From: Salinisphaera sp049568105
GTDB lineage: Bacteria > Pseudomonadota > Gammaproteobacteria > Nevskiales > Salinisphaeraceae
DNA: 64,000 nucleotides
Assembly: GCF_049568105.1 (NCBI RefSeq)
Contig: NZ_CP145335.1
Coordinates: 1,178,001-1,242,000, forward strand
Reading direction: 5' to 3'
Made by a program: the position numbers and the translations under genes. The notes beneath the pieces were generated by a model. It was not told where the DNA came from and ran no database searches. It saw only the letters and a program-made list of their open reading frames with translations. Positions 18,787 to 27,197 of the stretch are shown in pieces. Position 1 is the first letter of the stretch; every line of letters starts with the position of its first letter.

Positions 18787-18820
18787 AAAAGCCCTCCGAT
18801 GATCGGAGGGCTTTTTTTTT
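18787..18820 (+). terminator. Strong intrinsic terminator after tRNA-Arg
   Basis: GCCCTCCGA (18791-18799) pairs with TCGGAGGGC (18803-18811) around a 3-base loop, is extended by A-T pairs from the flanking A run, and is followed by nine T. Confidence 0.95.
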
Positions 18821-18856
18821 AAGCTCATCCCTTGTTGCGACTCCTGAAATGAACGA

Positions 18857-18886
18857 GTTCGACCACTGCACTGCGTGTGGTCGAAC
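18857..18886. repeat. Perfect inverted repeat, 10-bp arms
   Basis: GTTCGACCAC (18857-18866) and GTGGTCGAAC (18877-18886) are perfect complements around a 10-base spacer. No T-tract follows. It could be an operator, a recombination target or part of a lost transcript end. Confidence 0.7.
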
Positions 18887-18926
18887 GGGCGATACCCACC
18901 GTACTGGTTTCGAAAGGACTGGTGCC

Positions 18927-18990
18927 GCGAATAATTCTTTCGGCGCACCTTATAGTAGTAGGAAGATCCGTCGATTATCGGGCGGTCTTT
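18927..18990 (+). pseudogene. Decayed duplicate of the tRNA-Arg 3' end and its terminator
   Basis: GGCGCACC-T-TATAGTAG at 18942-18958 repeats GGCGCACC-A-TATAGTAG at 18770-18786 with one mismatch in 17. The bases before it (CGAATAATTC) resemble the T-arm CGAATCTTC of the intact gene, and the bases after it form an imperfect hairpin (18965-18987) followed by TTT, in the same position as the intact terminator. The copies are offset by 172 bases. I infer that a second tRNA-Arg unit once stood here and lost its 5' part. Confidence 0.65.
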
Positions 18991-19419
18991 GGGCATATCT
19001 GACATGCCGGAGCCGAATGCCCGGTGGCAGGTTGGGGAGCACTGGCTGGCGTATCCGCAACAGCCGGCCGCCGCTCCGGTTTGAACAGCGCGATACGGTA
19101 TAGCTCGGGTTCGGATTATTGGCCATGCGTTGAATCCGAGGTATCGAGTATTGATGGAACGCCGCCGGCCGCTGAAATTGGTCGAGCGATGACCACTGCC
19201 TGTAGCGTGTCTCCCGTGCCAGGACCGGGCCAGGCGATGCTTGCCGGCAGGTGTGCCAGGCGGCATCCGCCGCTCGTCCGAGGTTTTCGTGGCCCTACGA
19301 GTGGCTATGCCGGGTCGCCTGGGCCGGAGACCGCTAGCGCGGCACGGCAAAGTCCACGGAGCGTTCGCCGGCGCGCAAGGCGCGGCGCGCTTGCCGCCTA
19401 CAAATCAACGAGACACGGT

Positions 19420-20661
19420 ATGAATTCAGATCCCGTATCGGCATCCACGGCCTCGGCCGCCGAACCCGCAACCTCTGAGCATCAGGGGTGGCATGTATTG
19501 GCGATTCTGAGTCTCTTGATGGGCTTTGCCTCGATTTCGACCGATCTCTATCTACCGGCCATGCCGGAGATGGCAAAGGCCCTGGGTGCGGATACCGGCA
19601 TGATCGAATTGACGGTGTCGGGTTATTTGATTGGTTTCAGTCTGACTCAGCTCATCTGGGGCCCGGTCAGCGATCGCTTCGGACGGCGGGTGCCGGTCGC
19701 TATCGGCTTGCTGTTGTTCATTATCGGCTCGGCGGGCTGTGCGCTGTCGACTAGCGGGGCCATGTTGATCGGCTGGCGATTCGTGCAGGCGCTTGGCGCC
19801 TGTGCCAGCGTGGCGCTGTCGCGAGCGATGGTCCGTGATTTGTACGAAGGCAAGCGTGCTGCGCAGATGATGTCCACGCTGATGACCGTCATGGCCATCG
19901 CGCCGTTGCTCGGACCGTTGGTCGGCGGTCAGATCGCGGCGCTTGCCGGCTGGCGGTTCATATTCTGGACGCTCGTAATCGTGGGTGTGATCGCCGCGGG
20001 CTTACTGATGCTACTACCAGAGACCCTGCCGGCCGCCCGCCGCAATGATGAGGCGCTGGGGCGGGCTTTTCGGCGCTACGGGGAGCTCCTTCGACATCGG
20101 CGTCTGCTGGGCTATATCGGTGTCGGCGGTTTCTTCTATGCCGGTATGTTCGCCTATATCGCCGGTACGCCCTTCGCCTATATCGACTACTACGGCGTGC
20201 CGTCCCATCTCTATGGATTCCTGTTTGCCGCCGGCGTGGTGGGCATCATGATCGCCAATATGCTCAACGCCCGACTGGTGACGTACTTCGGCGTCAATCG
20301 CATATTGCTCGGCGGGGCGATCGCCGGTCTGGCCTGTGGGCTGGCCACGGCGATTAACGCCGCGACCGGCTGGGGCGGGCTGTGGGGGATTGCGGTCCCG
20401 CTGTTCGCCTTCGCCTCGGTGAGCGGTTTTATCGTCGCCAATGCCATTGCCGGCGCGCTCGAGGATTTTTCGCAGCGCGCCGGGGCCGTATCGGCCCTGG
20501 TCGGGGCAACCCAGTATGGCAGCGGTGTGTTCGGTTCGGCGCTGGTCGGTCTGTTGGCCGACGGCACCCCGTGGCCGATGGGCCTGGTAGTGGCGCTGGC
20601 CGCCACGGGCGCGCTGCTGTCGGCGGTCGGCGTGATTCGGGCCCACCGGCACTCGCACTAA
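19420..20661 (+). CDS. Bcr/CflA-family multidrug efflux MFS transporter
   Basis: 413 residues with about twelve membrane segments, an inner-membrane proton-driven exporter. The N-terminal segment FASISTDLYLPAMPEMAKAL is the typical Bcr/CflA helix 1, and the loop 2-3 motif GPVSDRFGRRVPV and the PLLGPLVGGQIAALAGWRFIF segment support the family. The start ATG 19420 gives a 30-residue Ser/Ala-rich N-terminus before helix 1. No regulator is adjacent. Substrates cannot be read from sequence; the family includes bicyclomycin and chloramphenicol exporters. Confidence 0.9.
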   Translation: MNSDPVSASTASAAEPATSEHQGWHVLAILSLLMGFASISTDLYLPAMPEMAKALGADTGMIELTVSGYLIGFSLTQLIWGPVSDRFGRRVPVAIGLLLFIIGSAGCALSTSGAMLIGWRFVQALGACASVALSRAMVRDLYEGKRAAQMMSTLMTVMAIAPLLGPLVGGQIAALAGWRFIFWTLVIVGVIAAGLLMLLPETLPAARRNDEALGRAFRRYGELLRHRRLLGYIGVGGFFYAGMFAYIAGTPFAYIDYYGVPSHLYGFLFAAGVVGIMIANMLNARLVTYFGVNRILLGGAIAGLACGLATAINAATGWGGLWGIAVPLFAFASVSGFIVANAIAGALEDFSQRAGAVSALVGATQYGSGVFGSALVGLLADGTPWPMGLVVALAATGALLSAVGVIRAHRHSH

Positions 20662-20992
20662 ACTCGCGGGTCGCCGGCGCAGCTTGCGGCTGGCCTGCGA
20701 TGGCAAGCCCTCCTTATCGACGCTAGGCGTTGATAAGCGCTACGGCCTAGCTGCCATACGGCATCCGGTCGCGCTTGTTCCGTTGATGCTTTTAAAAACT
20801 GCGAGCACAGGGTATGGATAATGGTTTGCGGCCTACCGCGACCGCCAGGCGGCCTCGCGCCGATCGATGCCAAAATGTTGCTTTGGCTGGATCAGCGGCG
20901 TTCGAGCCGCGCACGGGCCGCTGCTAAAGAAACGACCGTTAGGGGCCACTTACGACAGCGGCCTAGGCTAGGCCGCGTTTGAACGGTGCCGG
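20662..20992. other. Intergenic stretch with two strong hairpins
   Basis: Between the convergent Bcr-like and chemoreceptor genes. CTTATCGACGC (20713-20723) pairs with GCGTTGATAAG (20727-20737), 11 pairs including one G-T. GCGGCCTAG (20958-20966) pairs with CTAGGCCGC (20968-20976). Neither has a T-tract; each probably marks a transcript end. No gene is visible. Confidence 0.6.
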
Positions 20993-22741
20993 TCAAGGGC
21001 TGGCGAATTGATGTCTTGCAGGGCTCGTCGTATCGGCCGGGCGCGGCCGCTTCAGCTTCGAAACCGCGCGTTTTTCATCTCTAATCCGGAAGATCGAAAT
21101 ACTTCTTTCGAGCCCTTTGGACTGAGCGCTCAAGGCCTGTGCCGAGGCAGCCGATTTATCGACCAGGGCAGCGTTTTCCTGAGTCATCTTGTCCATGCTG
21201 GTCACGGCCTCACCGACCTGCTCGATGCCGGTGCGCTGTTCGCTGGCCGCCAGCGAAATCTGTTGCATGAACTGGCTGACCTGCTGAATCGCGGACACGA
21301 TATCGTTCATGATCTCGCGGGTTTGATTCACTTCAACGCTCCCGGCTTCCACGCACTGGCGCGATGACTGAATCAAGGCAGTGATTTGGCGTGCCGAATG
21401 GGCCGAGCGTTCGGCCCAGGCCCGGACTTCGCTGGCAACCACCGCAAAGCCTCGGCCATGCTCGCCGGCGCGAGCGGCTTCGACCGATGCATTCAGGGCC
21501 AGGAGATTAGTCTGGAAGGCGATATCGTCGATCACGCTGACGATCGTATTGATCTGGGCCGATGACTCGCTAATCTGCTGCATCGTCTCGACTACGTTGC
21601 CGATCTGCTCGCCGCCGCGAGTCGCCGTGATCGAGGCTTGTTCAGCCAGCTCAGAGGCCGAGCGGGCGCTGTCAGCGCCCTGGGCGACAGTCGCGGTGAG
21701 CTGTTCCATGCTGCTCGAGGTCTGTTCCAAGGCCGCAGCCTGGGCCGAGGTGCGCTGGGCTAGATTCTTGTTGCCCTGAGCGATATCGACGGTCGCCGGT
21801 GTGACCACATCGATGCCCTGTTTCACGTCTTGCACGATATTGACCAGGCTATAGCGCATGACGTTGAGCGAGCTCATCAGTCGGCCGATTTCGTCATTCT
21901 TGCGCGTTTCTATTTCGGCTGTGAGATTGCCGGCGGCGATCTGACGACTCAGCGTCAGTGCCGAGGTGAGTGGCTGAATGATGCGCCGGTTCAACACGAG
22001 CCCCCAGCCAAGCAGCAACAGGCTAAAAAAGCCGGCGGTAAGCCCCAGAGTGAGCTTTAGTCGCTCGTACACTGCGAGCGCTTCGGTTGGGTAGGGCAAA
22101 GACGCCGTTGCCGGGCTTGTGGCCGCTGAAGCAGGAGGCTGGGAAGCGGCGAGGGTATACAGATCGTGGGCCGCATAACTGCCCAACAGGGCCGTCGCCA
22201 CGATGCCCAATACGCCGAATGCGGTCATCAGCCCGAGGCGAAAACGCAGCGAGATGCTGCCCAGCCGGGCCAGTCTGCCGCGTAGTGAATGATCGCGGAT
22301 AATCCCGTTGGCTAGATGGGCGCCGGGTTTGTTCCCGGTTCGCAGCCGCGCGTAAACGCGACTCGCCAGCGCTTTTTCCTCGGCGGTGACACCGCGCCGT
22401 ATCGAGGCATAGCCGATAGTCTGTCCGTTTTGGAGCATCGGCATGGCGGTCGCATGGACCCAATAGAAGTCGCCATTCTTGCGGCGGTTTTTAACGATGC
22501 CGGTCCAGGTCTTGCCGGCGCGAATGGTGTCCCAGAAATTGGCGAAGGCCTCGGGCGGCATATCGGGATGACGAATCAGGTTGTGCGGCGCACCTACCAG
22601 TTCGTCCCATTCATAGCCACTGGCTTCGATAAAGGCCGGATTCGCAAAGATGATGTGGCTGTCGAGGTCGGTCTGGGAAATCAGATATTGGTGTTCACCG
22701 AGCACGTACTCGTTATCGGTGACCGGAGTGTTATATCTCAT
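20993..22741 (-). CDS. Aer-like methyl-accepting chemotaxis protein with PAS domain
   Basis: A 582-residue chemoreceptor. An N-terminal PAS domain (about residues 10-120) carries the Aer hallmarks FANPAFIEASGY, RHPDMP and GIVKNRRKNGDFYWV, the FAD-binding type that senses redox state or oxygen. Two membrane segments (about 165-190 and 225-250) enclose a short Ala/Pro/Ser-rich loop, followed by HAMP and a signalling domain with the hairpin tip DIAFQTNLLALNASVEAARAGE. ATG 22741 is preferred; a TTG at 22789 would add 16 residues. No che genes are near, so it works with a chemotaxis set elsewhere. Confidence 0.9.
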   Translation of the reverse strand: MRYNTPVTDNEYVLGEHQYLISQTDLDSHIIFANPAFIEASGYEWDELVGAPHNLIRHPDMPPEAFANFWDTIRAGKTWTGIVKNRRKNGDFYWVHATAMPMLQNGQTIGYASIRRGVTAEEKALASRVYARLRTGNKPGAHLANGIIRDHSLRGRLARLGSISLRFRLGLMTAFGVLGIVATALLGSYAAHDLYTLAASQPPASAATSPATASLPYPTEALAVYERLKLTLGLTAGFFSLLLLGWGLVLNRRIIQPLTSALTLSRQIAAGNLTAEIETRKNDEIGRLMSSLNVMRYSLVNIVQDVKQGIDVVTPATVDIAQGNKNLAQRTSAQAAALEQTSSSMEQLTATVAQGADSARSASELAEQASITATRGGEQIGNVVETMQQISESSAQINTIVSVIDDIAFQTNLLALNASVEAARAGEHGRGFAVVASEVRAWAERSAHSARQITALIQSSRQCVEAGSVEVNQTREIMNDIVSAIQQVSQFMQQISLAASEQRTGIEQVGEAVTSMDKMTQENAALVDKSAASAQALSAQSKGLERSISIFRIRDEKRAVSKLKRPRPADTTSPARHQFASP

Positions 22742-23159
22742 GCCTACGCAGATCCCTGAATTACATTGTTCTATTGGGAGGCAATCCAAGGAGTATTACG
22801 GCAGCACGACGGTTTTTTTTAGCGAGACACGGGCTTCGGCCTCGGCCCGGGCGCGACTTGTCTGCCCGGTGCTTAGGGTGAGCTTTTCGAATCAACGGTA
22901 GCCACAGTCATTCAGCCAGCGCGGGCATGCGTCTTTTGTGAGCATGGCTAGCGGCTTCTACGATGGGCCGTGCGAGTGTCGCGATGGGCAGCTCAGCCCG
23001 CCCATAAATTAACGACACGACGGCAATCCAGTGTTGTCGCATCCACGCGTAGCGCGGTTACGCCACGGCCGCTACGCCTCGCGTTGCGCAGAGCAGAGCG
23101 AGGCGCGGCCTTGCGCTCGACTTCAACGGGCCCTAGGGCGCGTCTCGCGACGACGCGCC
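22742..23159. other. Intergenic stretch between chemoreceptor and etfD
   Basis: No gene is supported. It contains the chemoreceptor upstream region near 22742-22830, an 8-bp hairpin GCGTAGCG / CGCTACGC (23047-23077) and the left part of the hairpin at the etfD stop. Confidence 0.55.
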
Positions 23160-23163
23160 CTAG
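23133..23163 (-). terminator. Hairpin overlapping the etfD stop codon
   Basis: CTAGGGCGCGTC (23133-23144) and GACGCGCCCTAG (23152-23163) are perfect 12-bp complements around a 7-base loop. The TAG stop of the minus-strand etfD (23160-23162) lies inside the arm. There is no T-tract, so it may act as an RNA 3'-end stabiliser or a factor-assisted stop. Confidence 0.6.
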
Positions 23164-24782
23164 AGATTGTGGTAATTCGGCCCCGCGCCGCCCTCGGGCA
23201 CCACCCAGTTGATGATTTGGTAGGGGTCCTTGATGTCGCAGGTCTTGCAGTGCACGCAGTTGGCGGCGTTGATTTTCAGTTCCTGCTCCCCGGCTTCGTT
23301 CTCGACCATTTCGTAGACGTTGGCCGGGCAGAAACGGGTACAGGGATTGCCGTACTCGTGGGTACAGCGTTCGATGCAAATGCTGGTATCCAGCACCTGC
23401 AGGTGTACCGGCTGGTCCTCGTCGTGTTCGGTCTGGGCGTAATAGACCGAGGCCAGCCGGTCGCGGGGCGGCAAATCGCGGTCGACATAGGCTTGGGCGT
23501 CTTCCGGCGTTGGGCCTTCGAGCTCTTCGAGCGACCGCGTGGCCTGCCAGTCGGCCTGATTGGACAGGGTCCAGGGCGACGCGCCTTTCGTGATCGTCTC
23601 CCAGCCGGCGTTGAGCAGGCCGATCCATTTGCCCTTATTGAAGCCGGGGCGGATGTTGCGCACTTTTTTCAGTTCGGCACCGACTGCCGAGGCGCGTAGG
23701 GCGGCATCGAAGCCGTCGGGCTTGCCGTGGGCATGGATATGATCGGCAGCGATCATGCCGGAGCGCATCGCGGTGTGGATGCCCTTGATCTTGGGCACGT
23801 TCAGCGTCCCTGCGCCGTCGCCGAGCAGCACGGCGCCTGGCATGTCCATTTTCGGCAGTGATTGCCAGCCGCCCTCGACCAGCGCCCGGGCGCCGGCCGA
23901 GATGATCTCGCCGCCTTCGAGCATCGCCTTGATCTTCGGATGGTGTTTGAACTGCTGAAAGACTTCGAACGGACGCAGCCTGGGGTCGGCATAGTCCAGC
24001 CCGATCACGAAGCCGAGGGCGATCCGGTTATCGTTGAGGTGATAGACGAAGCTGCCGCCATAGGTATCGTCGTCCAGCGGCCAGCCGATGCTGTGCTGGA
24101 TCAGACCCGGTTGGCACTGGCCTTCGGGGACCTGCCACAGTTCCTTGAGCCCGATGCCATAAGTCTGTGGATCACTGTGCTGGTTCAGCTCGAAATGCCG
24201 GATCAGCTGCTTGCTGCAATTGCCGCGACAACCTTCGGCGAACAGCGTGACCGGGGCATGGATTTCGATGCCCGGCGTGAACCCATCCTTGGGCTGGCCG
24301 TTCCGGTCCAGGCCCATATCTGGAGTGCGTACGCCCTTGACCGCGCCGGCCTGGTCGAACAGTGCCTCGGCAGCCGAAAAACCCGGATAGATTTCCACGC
24401 CAAGGGCTTCGGCCTTCGGAGCCAGCCAGCTCATCATGTTGCCGAGCGAGACGATGACGTTGCCGTGGTTGTTCTGCTGCGGCGGGGTGGGCAGCCGTCG
24501 GGCGCCGTCCTTGTGCAGCATCCAGAATTCGTCATCGGTGGCGTCCACGCAGATTGACGGCGGGTCGTCGCGCCAGTTCGGCACCAGTTCGTCGAGCGGG
24601 CCGGTCTCGATCACGGCGCCGGCCAGGCTATGGGCACCGACTTCCGAGGCTTTTTCGAGTACGCAGACCTCGGTATCGGGTGCGTTCTGCTTGATGCGCA
24701 TGGCCGCAGCTAGTCCGGCCGGGCCAGCGCCCACGATCAGTACGTCGTAGGCCATGACGTCGCGTTCGATTTGTTCGCTCAT
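23160..24782 (-). CDS. etfD: Electron transfer flavoprotein-ubiquinone oxidoreductase
   Basis: Passes electrons from reduced ETF to ubiquinone at the inner membrane, linking fatty-acid and amino-acid oxidation to respiration. The 540 residues match the ETF-QO family. The FAD-binding VGAGPAGLAAAMR lies near residues 17-29, and the C-terminal 4Fe-4S cluster cysteines are visible in RFCPANVYE and CVHCKTC. ATG 24782 (MSEQIERDV) was chosen because the dinucleotide-binding strand starts shortly after, as in homologs; upstream in-frame sequence does not look coding. etfA and etfB are not in the window. Confidence 0.96.
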   Translation of the reverse strand: MSEQIERDVMAYDVLIVGAGPAGLAAAMRIKQNAPDTEVCVLEKASEVGAHSLAGAVIETGPLDELVPNWRDDPPSICVDATDDEFWMLHKDGARRLPTPPQQNNHGNVIVSLGNMMSWLAPKAEALGVEIYPGFSAAEALFDQAGAVKGVRTPDMGLDRNGQPKDGFTPGIEIHAPVTLFAEGCRGNCSKQLIRHFELNQHSDPQTYGIGLKELWQVPEGQCQPGLIQHSIGWPLDDDTYGGSFVYHLNDNRIALGFVIGLDYADPRLRPFEVFQQFKHHPKIKAMLEGGEIISAGARALVEGGWQSLPKMDMPGAVLLGDGAGTLNVPKIKGIHTAMRSGMIAADHIHAHGKPDGFDAALRASAVGAELKKVRNIRPGFNKGKWIGLLNAGWETITKGASPWTLSNQADWQATRSLEELEGPTPEDAQAYVDRDLPPRDRLASVYYAQTEHDEDQPVHLQVLDTSICIERCTHEYGNPCTRFCPANVYEMVENEAGEQELKINAANCVHCKTCDIKDPYQIINWVVPEGGAGPNYHNL

Positions 24783-25157
24783 CTTCGAACCAGGTTCGGG
24801 GCACGGGCCGACGGAGCCACCCGTGCCGGAATCCAAGGCGCACATGGTATCGCCTGAACGGCGCCCGTGCGGCCTGCTAGGGTCGGTTGATATGTCGTAC
24901 GCGCTCATTCAAGCGCGTCCTGAACAATGACGAGGGGCCGCAGGATGGGGCATTGCGAACGCGGCATGGCCGTAAATAGCCCTGCTTCCGTCGCGTGGTC
25001 CCTGGGCCTAATGAGTTTTAGGTGCCCAGCGGCGTTCTACCCAGCACATGGCACGCCACCGTCGAGTCGCCGCCACGATCACACGGCTCGCACGCCATAT
25101 CGATAGAGCCCAGAGCGAGCGGGCGGTGATCTCGGCGGACTACCGGACTGGACGAGG
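24783..25157. other. Gene-free stretch between etfD and coaA
   Basis: About 375 bases upstream of minus-strand etfD and downstream of minus-strand coaA. I see no gene, no strong hairpin and no clear promoter pair. Confidence 0.5.
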
Positions 25158-26102
25158 CTATTTGCGCAGACTAATACCGTCGACGGCGTGCTCCGGGCCC
25201 TTGCTCAGAATCAGGCTGGCCCGTTCACGGGTGGGCAGGATGTTTTCGCGCAGATTGACTTCGTTGATCTCGCGCCAGATCCGATCGGCGGTGGCGATTG
25301 CCTCGGCATCGTCCAGGCCGGCGTATTTGTGGAAATAGGAGTCCGGGTCGGAAAACACGCTGTCGCGCAGGGTCATGAAACGGCGGATGAACCACTGGTT
25401 GAGTTGCTCGATCGCGGCGTCGACATAAATCGAAAAATCGATGAAATCGGAGACGAACACGTGATGGGTGTTCTGTGGATAGTCCATGCCGCTTTGCAGT
25501 ACGTTCAGACCTTCGAGAATCAGGATATCGGGCTGGTCGACGACCTGGGTGCGGTCGTCGAGGACGTCATAGACCAGATGCGAGTACAGCGGCACCTCCA
25601 GATTCGGAATGCCGGCCTTGAGATCGGAGACGAATTCGATCAGCCGGTTGATATCGAAAGAGATCGGGAACCCCTTCTTGCCCATCAGGTCGCGTGCTTC
25701 GAGGGTAGTGTTCGGGTGGAGGAAACCGTCGGTGGTCACGAGTGCCACCTCGCGCGGCTCCGGCCAGCGCTTGAGCAGCGCTTGCAGTACCCGTGCCGTT
25801 GTACTCTTGCCGACCGCGACGCTGCCCGCGACACCAATCACGAACGGTGGCCGGCGCTCGCGGTTGCCGAGAAACCGGTCCAGGGTGGCACTGCGGTGCT
25901 GGTTGGCGTCGACGTATAGATTGAGCAGGCGTGTCAACGGCAGATAGATTTCGGCGACCTCGTCGATCGACAGTGCTTCGTTGATGCCCTTGAGGGTGCG
26001 GATCTCATCCTGGGTCAATGTCATGGGCGTCGCTTCGCGCAGCGCCGCCCATTGGGCCCGTGAAAACTGCATGTAAGGGCTGTCGATCGGCCGGTCCGAC
26101 AT
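25158..26102 (-). CDS. coaA: Type I pantothenate kinase
   Basis: Phosphorylates pantothenate, the first committed step of coenzyme A synthesis. 314 residues, matching E. coli CoaA (316). Visible are the N-terminal YMQFSRAQWAALR block, the P-loop GVAGSVAVGKST (90-101), TTDGFLHPN and the YDVLDD and LEGLNVLQ segments. ATG 26102 aligns with family N-termini; the long upstream extension of the frame is not used. It is divergent from the cytochrome b561 gene. Confidence 0.97.
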   Translation of the reverse strand: MSDRPIDSPYMQFSRAQWAALREATPMTLTQDEIRTLKGINEALSIDEVAEIYLPLTRLLNLYVDANQHRSATLDRFLGNRERRPPFVIGVAGSVAVGKSTTARVLQALLKRWPEPREVALVTTDGFLHPNTTLEARDLMGKKGFPISFDINRLIEFVSDLKAGIPNLEVPLYSHLVYDVLDDRTQVVDQPDILILEGLNVLQSGMDYPQNTHHVFVSDFIDFSIYVDAAIEQLNQWFIRRFMTLRDSVFSDPDSYFHKYAGLDDAEAIATADRIWREINEVNLRENILPTRERASLILSKGPEHAVDGISLRK

Positions 26103-26666
26103 TCTATGGGGTCCCCAAGTACGCGCAAATCGAATCCGGCGCAGTATAGCCGGAGATATGAAACAGACCAGTTTGCCAAACTCAGCCCAAGTCGGGGGAT
26201 GCCGCTGCAAAAACGGACTGCGGCGATCAGGGCGTGGTGTCAGAGGCTCGGGGCATAGCCGCGGCGGGCCGCCGGTTCGGCCGGTCGGCGGTGGCTGGTG
26301 GCCGGCGATACCGCGGCGGTGCGCTGATTTGCGCCAAGTACGTACGGCGGGACCGTCGTGGCTCATGGCGCGCGTTCCCGGTGTGCAGCGAGGCGCCGAG
26401 CTTATGTGTTGTATTCCGAATACAGGGCCCGGCACTAAACGATACGATAGGCGCGCGGCCGGCTTGGGCAGGTTTAACCACGGTCTGCGCACCAGGAGCG
26501 GTTTCTTCGTGCCGCCGTATGCCCTGCAAGCCGCCCGATAGCTGCGATCAGCGCTTCTGTTCGCAGGTTGTTTCACGCGCCGGTCAAAAAATTGGCAATA
26601 TTCGAGTATCAAGCCAATCGGCGGGCGTACTGAACGCTGTAGCCGGCCTCATGAAAAAGAGGGTAT
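26103..26666. other. Divergent upstream region of coaA and the cytochrome b561 gene
   Basis: About 560 bases, GC-rich in the left half (26220-26350) and AT-richer near 26580-26610. It must hold the promoters of both genes, but I cannot place a convincing -35/-10 pair: a TTGGCA at 26592-26597 has no good partner. Overlapping short open frames here look spurious. Confidence 0.5.
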
Positions 26667-27197
26667 ATGGGGGTTCTTTCGCGACAGCATCACTATCATC
26701 CGGCAGCCAAGGCCTTCCATTGGCTGGTCGCGGTGCTGGTGTTCGTCATCTGGCCGCTGGGTTTTTTCGGTGGCATGGCCAAATCAGGTGTCAGCTCGGA
26801 TATCTATTTATGGCATGAATCGCTGGGCTTCGCCGTGTTCTGGTTGATGCTGGCGCGTCTGTGCGTTCGTTTTCTGACCGATACGCCGGCCAAGCCTGCG
26901 GGCATGCCGAACTGGCAAAGGCTGGTCGCAGTAGTGAATCAGTGGCTGTTGTATCTGGTGCTGATCTGTCAGCCGGTCTTTGGCTTTCTCATGGCAACCG
27001 CGCATGGCCCGTTCCGATGGTTCGGGCTGATCCCGGTCTGGAGCCCGATGGGCCAGTCGCCACAGGCCGCGAGTCTGCTCGGCACGGCACACGAGGTTAC
27101 GGCTTGGATTATTCTCGCGTTGGTCGGGCTGCATATCGCCGGCGCGCTCTACCATCGTATTATCCGCCGCGACGATACCTTGGCGCGAATGACGTAA
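26667..27197 (+). CDS. Cytochrome b561 family protein
   Basis: A 176-residue four-helix di-heme b-type cytochrome of the inner membrane (YodB/CybB type). Conserved heme-ligand histidines are visible: His18 in AAKAFHWLVAVLVFV, the His in YLWHESLG near residue 50, His in GTAHEVTAW and His in LVGLHIAGALYH near the C-terminus. These proteins move electrons from quinol, and some act as superoxide oxidase. ATG 26667 follows GAGG at 26659-26662, a rather short spacing. It stands alone. Confidence 0.9.
   Translation: MGVLSRQHHYHPAAKAFHWLVAVLVFVIWPLGFFGGMAKSGVSSDIYLWHESLGFAVFWLMLARLCVRFLTDTPAKPAGMPNWQRLVAVVNQWLLYLVLICQPVFGFLMATAHGPFRWFGLIPVWSPMGQSPQAASLLGTAHEVTAWIILALVGLHIAGALYHRIIRRDDTLARMT

Larger units (their letters stand above)
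18779..19419. other. Gene-free stretch between tRNA-Arg and the Bcr-like gene
   Basis: About 640 bases with no supported protein gene. It holds the tRNA terminator (18787-18820), a perfect 10-bp inverted repeat (18857-18886) and a decayed copy of the tRNA-Arg 3' end plus terminator (18927-18990). From 19000 to 19419 I see nothing clear beyond a weak region upstream of the transporter. Confidence 0.6.
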
